Part shown: positions 6,346-10,802 of the stretch, piece after piece | Position numbering within the stretch: the first letter of the stretch is position 1 | How the letters are laid out: each line of letters starts with the position of its first letter | DNA from: UBA685 sp002299005 | GTDB taxonomy: Bacteria > Pseudomonadota > Alphaproteobacteria > Puniceispirillales > Puniceispirillaceae | Direction of reading: 5' to 3' | Assembly: GCA_963966775.1 (NCBI GenBank) | Contig: CAXAAH010000052.1 | Coordinates: forward strand, 1 to 10,802 | DNA length: 10,802 nt | The notes under the pieces: model-generated | Database searches by the model: none | Told to the model about the DNA's origin: nothing | Seen by the model: only the letters and a program-made list of their open reading frames with translations | Position numbers and translations under genes: made by a program

Positions 6346-7155
6346 CTATTTGTTCATGTGTGAAAGCCCGCTTGATAGATTTAATGTCAGCGGGCTTTTG
6401 CTATGGGCGATCATATGATGGGTTAAATGCGAGGCCAATTCTAGCGCCTGTTGCGGTGTCTTATTTGCCAATATGTAAGACAGAAACAAAGCCGCAAACG
6501 CATCACCAGAACCGCTAACGCCTTGTGCTTTTTTGGGCGCATGCTGGCCTGTAATTTGGCCCTTATCACAAATCATATCTGCGATATTATCGCCTGCATC
6601 AATGCCTGTGGCGACAATCAGGGCAGATGTTTTTTGGGCAGATGTCTTTTGCGCAAGTGATGTTAAGGCATTTGCCGCCTCTTCTTGTGAGGTAACAGAT
6701 TGGCCTGATAGGGTCGCAAGCTCAAACTGATTTGGCGTGATGATATCGGCAAGCGGTACAAGTGTTGTGATAATCGCCTCTATCATATCGGCGCTGATAT
6801 AGGCTTTGCCATGATCGCCAAAGACAGGGTCTAGCATCAGGCGCATCGCGGGGTAGCGTTGTTTTAAGCTTTGGATAAAATCAGCCGTAGGGGCGATTTG
6901 TGAAAGCGCGCCAAAATAGCCAATATGGATCGCCGCAGGCTGGCTGGCATCTGGCAATTTTAGATAATCATCAAAAAGCGCGCGCATCGCATCGCCGCTG
7001 ATAGTGTCTCTGGCGGTGGTGCCATGGCCTGGATGGGCGGCAAGACGCACCGTATCAAGATGATTCGTTTCAATCCCAAAAGCCTGATAAATCGGCAAGC
7101 TCGCCCTGTTGCCAACAGAGCCATGCATCACATTTGATTGGATAGATAAGATCAT
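6346..7155 (-). CDS. pdxY: Pyridoxal kinase (PdxY/PdxK-type)
   Basis: This cytosolic ribokinase-superfamily enzyme phosphorylates pyridoxal, and perhaps related B6 vitamers, with ATP in the salvage pathway of pyridoxal phosphate. The 269 residues start with ILSIQSNVMHGSVGN (2-16), the substrate-pocket segment of the family. They continue with IGYFGALSQ (78-86), LDPVFGDHGK (108-117) and DIITPNQFELATLSG (137-151), and end with the GSGD anion hole and catalytic base Asp218 (215-218). It is somewhat shorter than E. coli PdxY (about 287), mainly at the C-terminus. Whether it is best called PdxY or PdxK cannot be settled by eye. Residues 168-177 hold a five-residue tandem duplication. Its last codons contain the asd terminator hairpin, and it ends 11 bases from the asd stop. 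The upstream ribosome-binding site is weak. Confidence 0.92.
   Translation of the reverse strand: MILSIQSNVMHGSVGNRASLPIYQAFGIETNHLDTVRLAAHPGHGTTARDTISGDAMRALFDDYLKLPDASQPAAIHIGYFGALSQIAPTADFIQSLKQRYPAMRLMLDPVFGDHGKAYISADMIEAIITTLVPLADIITPNQFELATLSGQSVTSQEEAANALTSLAQKTSAQKTSALIVATGIDAGDNIADMICDKGQITGQHAPKKAQGVSGSGDAFAALFLSYILANKTPQQALELASHLTHHMIAHSKSPLTLNLSSGLSHMNK
6363..6399 (+). terminator. Terminator of asd, located inside the pdxY coding region
   Basis: AAAGCCCGCT (6363-6372) pairs perfectly with AGCGGGCTTT (6389-6398) around a 16-base loop, followed by T (TTTT in total at 6396-6399). On the + strand it lies about 30 bases beyond the asd stop. The T-run is short, so efficiency may be moderate. 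The same bases encode residues near 252-264 of the - strand kinase. On the - strand the right half-stem also ends in a short T-run (AAAG complement), so some bidirectional action is possible, but that would fall before the kinase stop codon. Confidence 0.7.
6621..6650 (-). repeat. 15-base tandem duplication inside pdxY
   Basis: Two adjacent 15-base units (6621-6635 and 6636-6650) differ at one base and, read on the - strand, encode Ala-Gln-Lys-Thr-Ser twice (residues 168-177). The insert is in frame, in the variable region ahead of the strand leading to ALIVATG. It is probably a lengthened surface loop (inference). Confidence 0.8.
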
Positions 7156-7198
7156 TTTATGAACTCTTACGCGCTGTGAGGGAAAATCTCGCTTGACC

Positions 7199-7228
7199 TA
7201 AATATGGGCGGTTTTTCCACTATGTCAA
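7199..7228 (-). promoter_or_regulatory. Candidate promoter of pdxY
   Basis: On the - strand a perfect TTGACA (7228-7223) is followed after 18 bases by TATTTA (7204-7199), a poor -10. The predicted transcript would start near 7190, about 35 bases before the pdxY ATG. The perfect -35 in the correct place is the main support; the -10 is the weak part. Confidence 0.4.
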
Positions 7229-7246
7229 AAATACTGTCCTATGCAA

Positions 7247-7276
7247 TTGATTATCTTGACACATGTGTTCTATAAA
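7247..7276 (+). promoter_or_regulatory. Candidate promoter of sdhCDAB
   Basis: TTGATT (7247-7252) and TATAAA (7271-7276), spaced by 18 bases, make a plausible sigma-70-type promoter about 45 bases upstream of sdhC. A perfect TTGACA (7256-7261) lies between them, but no -10 stands at 16-18 bases from it. The spacer also holds the 10-base palindrome ACACATGTGT (7259-7268), which would sit under RNA polymerase and could be an operator. The regulator cannot be named from this. Confidence 0.45.
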
Positions 7277-7307
7277 TATGCGGGCATGGATATGTGATTT
7301 TCATTTT

Positions 7308-7313
7308 AAGGAG
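7308..7313 (+). promoter_or_regulatory. Shine-Dalgarno of sdhC, deciding its start
   Basis: AAGGAG is nine bases before the ATG at 7323. This selects 7323 over the in-frame ATG at 7263, which would add 20 residues unlike SdhC and would lie upstream of or at the likely transcription start. Confidence 0.85.
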
Positions 7314-7322
7314 TCATTTCCA

Positions 7323-7703
7323 ATGGGGAAGGCAAGACCTTTATCACCGCATCTGCAAATTTACCGTTTGCCGTTGCCAGCTATTTTATCAATTACGCAT
7401 CGTATGACAGGCATCATTCTGTCAACAGGCACAATTTTGCTCGCCGCTTGGATGGTGGCGTTGGCGCAAGGGCCTGAGACTTTCGCGCTGGCGATGATGG
7501 TCATCGGTCACCCGCTTGGCCAGCTTGTGCTATTTGGCTATAGCGCGGCGCTGTTTTATCACATGTGCAATGGCATTCGCCATTTGAACTGGGACAGAGG
7601 CGCTGGTATGGAGATTGCGCAAGTCTATCGGTCTGGCAAGATGACAATCGCCGCAGCCCTTATTCTCACAGCGCTTTTATGGGCTGTGGTCTATTTGGCT
7701 TAA
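7323..7703 (+). CDS. sdhC: Succinate dehydrogenase cytochrome b556 subunit
   Basis: SdhC is one of two inner-membrane anchor subunits of complex II, binding heme b and ubiquinone together with SdhD. The 126 residues open with RPLSPHLQIYRLPLPAILSI (5-24), the typical alphaproteobacterial/mitochondrial start. Ser23 and Arg27 in SITHRMTG match the quinone-site Ser27 and Arg31 of E. coli. Three membrane segments are visible, at about 28-48, 58-82 and 107-125. The motif FYHMCNGIRHLNWD (78-91) contains the heme ligand candidate His80, equivalent to E. coli His84. It is the first gene of the operon; sdhD follows after 21 bases. Confidence 0.95.
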   Translation: MGKARPLSPHLQIYRLPLPAILSITHRMTGIILSTGTILLAAWMVALAQGPETFALAMMVIGHPLGQLVLFGYSAALFYHMCNGIRHLNWDRGAGMEIAQVYRSGKMTIAAALILTALLWAVVYLA

Positions 7704-7724
7704 GCAAGAGAGGTTAGGTCTGTT

Positions 7725-8111
7725 ATGAAGCATAAAAATTCTATGCGTACACCTCTTGCCCGCGTTCGTGGTTTGGGGTCTGCAAAATCTGGGTTGCATC
7801 ATTGGTGGCATCAGCGCCTGACAGCGATTGCGCTTGTGCCTTTGATGGTGGTGACGGTTCTGACAGTGGCAAATATTGGCACGCTTGATTATGCTGGTGC
7901 GATGGCATTAATGGCGAACCCGTTTGTTGCTGCTTTATTATTATTGCTTGTGATTGTCGGCTTTTATCATGCCGCCATGGGCTTGCAAGTGGTGCTAGAA
8001 GATTACGTCGCCGCAGAAGGGTCGCGCATGGTCGCTATTCTTTTTGTAAAAATGGCGCTGTTTGCACTAGCAACACTAACTATTCTATCTATCTTGAAGG
8101 TATCACTATAA
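7725..8111 (+). CDS. sdhD: Succinate dehydrogenase membrane anchor subunit
   Basis: SdhD is the second membrane anchor of complex II. The 128 residues show a basic N-terminus with GLGSAKSGLHHWWHQRLTAI (16-35), followed by three membrane segments at roughly 33-52, 64-90 and 103-124. The motif YHAAMGLQVVLEDYV (81-95) carries His82, matching the E. coli heme region His71, and Asp93-Tyr94, matching the quinone-site Asp82-Tyr83. Arg31 in the Trp-Trp-His-Gln-Arg stretch is also a family feature. The ATG at 7725 is preceded by a purine-rich AGAGAGG (7707-7713), a moderately placed ribosome-binding site. The neighbours sdhC and sdhA confirm the assignment of this otherwise variable subunit. Confidence 0.94.
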   Translation: MKHKNSMRTPLARVRGLGSAKSGLHHWWHQRLTAIALVPLMVVTVLTVANIGTLDYAGAMALMANPFVAALLLLLVIVGFYHAAMGLQVVLEDYVAAEGSRMVAILFVKMALFALATLTILSILKVSL

Positions 8112-8113
8112 TC

Positions 8114-8130
8114 AGCTGAGTGTTTCAGCT
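8114..8130 (+). other. Small stem-loop between sdhD and sdhA
   Basis: AGCTGA (8114-8119) pairs with TCAGCT (8125-8130) around a five-base loop. There is no T-run, so it is not a terminator for the + strand. It begins just after the sdhD stop and might influence relative expression of the anchor and catalytic subunits (inference only). Confidence 0.4.
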
Positions 8131-8160
8131 AGCGGGATCGGCAGTTCGTGAAAGCATATA

Positions 8161-8174
8161 GAAATGGGGATTTC
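8161..8174 (+). promoter_or_regulatory. sdhA ribosome-binding site within a small inverted repeat
   Basis: GAAAT (8161-8165) and ATTTC (8170-8174) flank GGGG, so the core of the Shine-Dalgarno (GGGGA, 8166-8170) would be displayed in a four-base loop. It lies six bases before the sdhA ATG at 8177, supporting that start. The stem is short and AT-rich, so it may be chance. Confidence 0.5.
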
Positions 8175-8176
8175 AC

Positions 8177-9967
8177 ATGAGCGCATATGATATTACTGAC
8201 CATCATTATGATGTGGTTGTTGTGGGTGCAGGCGGCGCAGGTTTGCGTGCCACACTTGGCATGGCAACCTCTGGTCTGCGCACCGCATGTATCACAAAGG
8301 TCTTTCCAACAAGATCGCATACAGTCGCCGCCCAAGGGGGCATTGGTGCTGCGTTGAATAATATGGGTGAGGGCGACAATTGGCGCTTCCATATGTATGA
8401 CACAATCAAAGGCTCTGATTGGCTGGGTGACCAAGATTCAATCGAATATATGTGCCGTAATGCGATCCCGTCAGTGGTTGAGCTTGAAAATTTCGGTGTG
8501 CCATTCTCGCGCACAGAAGAAGGCAATATCTATCAGCGTCCTTTTGGCGGTCATACGCTTGATTATGGCAAGTCAATGGCCCGCCGCGCTTGTGCCGCCG
8601 CCGATAGAACAGGTCATGCGATTTTGCATACGCTCTATCAGCAATGCTTGCGTCATAGCGCTGAATTCTTTGTTGAATATTATGCGATTGATTTGATTAT
8701 GGATGATGATGGCAGCTGCCGTGGTATCATCGCTCTGTCAATGGAAGATGGCTCTATCCACCGCTTCCTTGGCCAGCGCACCGTGCTTGCCACAGGTGGT
8801 TATGGCCGCGTTTATTTCTCATGCACATCAGCCCATACATGCACAGGCGATGGTAATGCGATGGCATTGCGCGCTGGTCTGCCGCTACAGGATATGGAAT
8901 TTGTGCAATTCCACCCAACAGGCGTTTATGGCGCAGGTGTCTTGATTACCGAAGGCGCGCGCGGTGAAGGCGGGTATCTAACAAATTCAGAAGGCGAGCG
9001 TTTCATGGAACGCTATGCGCCAACGGCCAAAGATTTGGCAAGCCGCGATGTGGTAAGCCGTGCGATGACAATGGAAATTAATGAAGGCCGCGGTGTTGGC
9101 CCAAATAAAGACCATATCATGTTGCATCTGGAGCATATCGCGCCTGAGACATTGCATGAACGTCTGCCAGGTATCACCGAGACAGCCAAGATTTTCTGCG
9201 GCGTTGATGTGACAAGAGAGCCAATCCCTGTTTTGCCAACAGTGCATTATAATATGGGCGGCATTCCAACCAATTATCATGGTGAGGTCTTGGCACCGAC
9301 AGCTGATGATCCCAACCGTGTCTCACAAGGCTTGATGGCCATTGGTGAGGCGGCTTGTGTGTCTGTGCATGGGGCGAATCGCCTTGGTACAAACTCATTG
9401 CTTGATATTGTGGTGTTTGGCCGTGCGGCCGCGCAACGTGCCGCTGAGGTGATAACACCTGGTGCGTCTCATGCGCCTTTGACATCATCTTCGACAGATA
9501 AAATCCTAGACCGCTTTGATAGAGCGCGTCATGCCAAGGGCAAAACATCTGTTGGCGAATTACGTCTTGATATGCAAAAAGCGATGCAGAAATATGCCGC
9601 TGTGTTCCGTTCAGGCGAAACACTAACAGATGGCGTCAAAGAGATGGACGAGATCGCCGCACAGATGAGTGATATTGGCATTCAAGACAGATCGCTTGTC
9701 TGGAACACTGATTTGGTTGAATCGCTTGAGCTTGAAAATCTAATGAGCCAAGCTTTGGTAACAATCCGTTCAGCTGATCAGCGCAAAGAATCACGTGGCG
9801 CGCATGCCCATGAAGATTTCCCAGATAGAGATGATGAAAATTGGATGAAGCACACAGTGATGTGGCTTGATGAAAATAACAAATCAAAGCTTGATTACCG
9901 TGATGTGACAATGACCACATTAACCAATGAAGTTGAGCCTGTGCCACCTGTGGCGCGTGTTTACTAG
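8177..9967 (+). CDS. sdhA: Succinate dehydrogenase flavoprotein subunit
   Basis: SdhA oxidises succinate to fumarate and passes electrons through covalently bound FAD to SdhB; it sits on the cytoplasmic side of the membrane. The 596 residues are the usual length. The FAD-binding fold starts at YDVVVVGAGGAGLRA (11-25). His48 in TRSHTVAAQGGIGAALNN is the covalent FAD attachment site. Substrate and catalytic residues are His246 (QFHPTG), the TEGARGEGGYL loop (258-268), Arg290 (LASRDVVSRA, the proton-shuttle Arg286 of E. coli), His357 (VHYNMGGIPTN) and Arg402 (HGANRLGTNSLLD). The C-terminal helical domain contains RKESRGAH and ends in the family's Pro-Val-Ala-Arg-Val-Tyr. It follows sdhD by 65 bases and sdhB follows after 32. 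Confidence 0.98.
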   Translation: MSAYDITDHHYDVVVVGAGGAGLRATLGMATSGLRTACITKVFPTRSHTVAAQGGIGAALNNMGEGDNWRFHMYDTIKGSDWLGDQDSIEYMCRNAIPSVVELENFGVPFSRTEEGNIYQRPFGGHTLDYGKSMARRACAAADRTGHAILHTLYQQCLRHSAEFFVEYYAIDLIMDDDGSCRGIIALSMEDGSIHRFLGQRTVLATGGYGRVYFSCTSAHTCTGDGNAMALRAGLPLQDMEFVQFHPTGVYGAGVLITEGARGEGGYLTNSEGERFMERYAPTAKDLASRDVVSRAMTMEINEGRGVGPNKDHIMLHLEHIAPETLHERLPGITETAKIFCGVDVTREPIPVLPTVHYNMGGIPTNYHGEVLAPTADDPNRVSQGLMAIGEAACVSVHGANRLGTNSLLDIVVFGRAAAQRAAEVITPGASHAPLTSSSTDKILDRFDRARHAKGKTSVGELRLDMQKAMQKYAAVFRSGETLTDGVKEMDEIAAQMSDIGIQDRSLVWNTDLVESLELENLMSQALVTIRSADQRKESRGAHAHEDFPDRDDENWMKHTVMWLDENNKSKLDYRDVTMTTLTNEVEPVPPVARVY

Positions 9968-9999
9968 TCGGTTATCTGATTAATTGAGGACAATGTGAT

Positions 10000-10782
10000 A
10001 TGGCACAATTTACTCTGCCGAAAAATTCAAAGCCAATAAAGGGTGAGTTTCACGCCGCCCCTGAAGGTGCGACAAACACCAAGAATTTCCAGCTTTATCG
10101 TTGGTCGCCTGATGATGAAGATAATCCGCGCCTTGATACATTTGAGGTGGATTTGGATAGCTGTGGGCCAATGGTTTTGGATGCGCTTATCAAAATCAAA
10201 AACGAAATTGATAGCACAGTCACATTCAGACGCTCTTGCCGTGAGGGCATTTGCGGGTCTTGCTCGATGAATATTGATGGGCAGAACACGCTCGCTTGCT
10301 TGAAATCAATTGATGATATCAAAGGCGATGCCGCGATCTATCCTCTGCCGCATATGCCGGTCGTCAAAGATTTGGTGCCAGATTTAAGCCATGCTTACGC
10401 GCAATTAACGTCAATTGAGCCTTGGCTGAAGTCAGAAACACCTGCCCCTGAAGGTGGTGAGCGCAAGCAATCGCCTGAAGAGCGCGCTGAGATTGATGGT
10501 CTGTGGGAATGTGTTTTGTGCTTTAGCTGTACAACATCTTGCCCATCCTATTGGTGGAATGGTGACAGGTATCTTGGCCCAGCTGTGCTGTTGCAGGCCT
10601 ATCGCTGGATCGCAGATAGCCGTGATGATCACACAGGTGAGCGTCTTGATGCGCTCGAAGATCCGTTCCGTCTCTATCGTTGCCACACCATTATGAATTG
10701 TGCGCAAACATGCCCGAAGGGTCTTAACCCTGGTAAGGCAATTGGTGAGATTAAGAAATTGATGGTGGAACGCCAAGGTTAA
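10000..10782 (+). CDS. sdhB: Succinate dehydrogenase iron-sulfur subunit
   Basis: SdhB carries electrons from SdhA to ubiquinone through three clusters. The 260 residues contain all ligands: Cys80, Cys85, Cys88 and Cys100 for [2Fe-2S] (SCREGICGSCSMN); Cys171, Cys174, Cys177 and Cys238 for [4Fe-4S]; and Cys181, Cys228 and Cys234 for [3Fe-4S]. The spacing equals E. coli SdhB with a constant shift of 22, reflecting an N-terminal extension of the mitochondrial/alphaproteobacterial type. Trp186 in CPSYWWN and His229 next to Cys228 match the ubiquinone-site Trp164 and His207. GAGGA (9986-9990) is nine bases before the ATG. This is the last gene of the sdhCDAB operon in the window; no membrane segment is present. 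Confidence 0.98.
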   Translation: MAQFTLPKNSKPIKGEFHAAPEGATNTKNFQLYRWSPDDEDNPRLDTFEVDLDSCGPMVLDALIKIKNEIDSTVTFRRSCREGICGSCSMNIDGQNTLACLKSIDDIKGDAAIYPLPHMPVVKDLVPDLSHAYAQLTSIEPWLKSETPAPEGGERKQSPEERAEIDGLWECVLCFSCTTSCPSYWWNGDRYLGPAVLLQAYRWIADSRDDHTGERLDALEDPFRLYRCHTIMNCAQTCPKGLNPGKAIGEIKKLMVERQG

Positions 10783-10802
10783 TTAACTCAAGGGTTAATT
10801 AA
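10779..10802 (+). other. AT-rich inverted repeat overlapping the sdhB stop codon
   Basis: TTAATTAAC (10779-10787) is a perfect inverted copy of GTTAATTAA (10794-10802), with a six-base spacer. The left arm includes the sdhB TAA. The stem is weak in GC and the window ends at its last base, so a following T-run cannot be judged. It may be part of a terminator or a binding site for a regulator of the next gene. Confidence 0.5.

Noticed and set aside
7263..7322. Longer sdhC start giving 20 extra residues
   Set aside because: The extension does not resemble SdhC, lies at the promoter elements, and the good Shine-Dalgarno at 7308-7313 serves the ATG at 7323.
9174..9623. 149-residue open frame antisense to sdhA
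   Set aside because: It lies fully opposite a strongly conserved part of sdhA, has no recognisable domain, and is rich in His/Gln as expected from the reversed codons of the real gene.
1..10802. Mobile element, CRISPR array, tRNA or riboswitch
   Set aside because: I found no transposase or integrase-like protein, no spaced repeat array, no cloverleaf, and no known riboswitch core in the short gaps. All gaps are under 170 bases.

Overview
The window is a compact, housekeeping stretch of a bacterial chromosome. The protein families and gene order point to an alphaproteobacterium: a ribosomal/tRNA-modification block (rpsP-rimM-trmD-rplS) runs into leucine biosynthesis (leuC-leuD-leuB) and asd, followed by a mitochondrial-type sdhCDAB operon. 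Base composition is moderate, with genes closely packed. A marine SAR116-like lineage would fit, but this is a guess from gene order and composition, not from a search.

Layout. Bases 1-1815 hold the end of rpsP, then rimM, trmD and rplS, all on the + strand and closely spaced, as in the classical rpsP-rimM-trmD-rplS operon. Bases 1946-3972 hold leuC and leuD, the two subunits of isopropylmalate isomerase, separated by 11 bases. A strong intrinsic terminator (about 4019-4049) then separates them from leuB (4133-5248) and asd (5303-6334). A convergent pyridoxal kinase gene (pdxY/pdxK type) lies on the - strand at 6346-7155, and the asd terminator hairpin is written inside its last codons. A divergent promoter region (7156-7322) leads into the sdhC-sdhD-sdhA-sdhB operon (7323-10782), which encodes all of complex II. 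The window ends in an AT-rich inverted repeat that includes the sdhB stop codon.

How the genes work together. RimM matures the 30S subunit, TrmD methylates tRNA at G37, and S16 and L19 are ribosomal proteins, so the first block serves translation. LeuCD and LeuB carry out the second and third steps of leucine synthesis. Asd makes aspartate semialdehyde for lysine/diaminopimelate, threonine and methionine. The kinase salvages vitamin B6, the cofactor of many aminotransferases. SdhCDAB joins the TCA cycle to the quinone pool.

All main genes look intact, with their diagnostic motifs in place. I found no mobile element, CRISPR array, RNA gene or sign of transfer, and no evidence of a new biological system. 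The points worth a second look are small: a terminator splitting leuCD from leuB, a terminator embedded in the neighbouring gene's codons, a tandem repeat at the leuB stop codon, a conservative change at a catalytic position of TrmD, and structured intergenic segments around the sdh genes.
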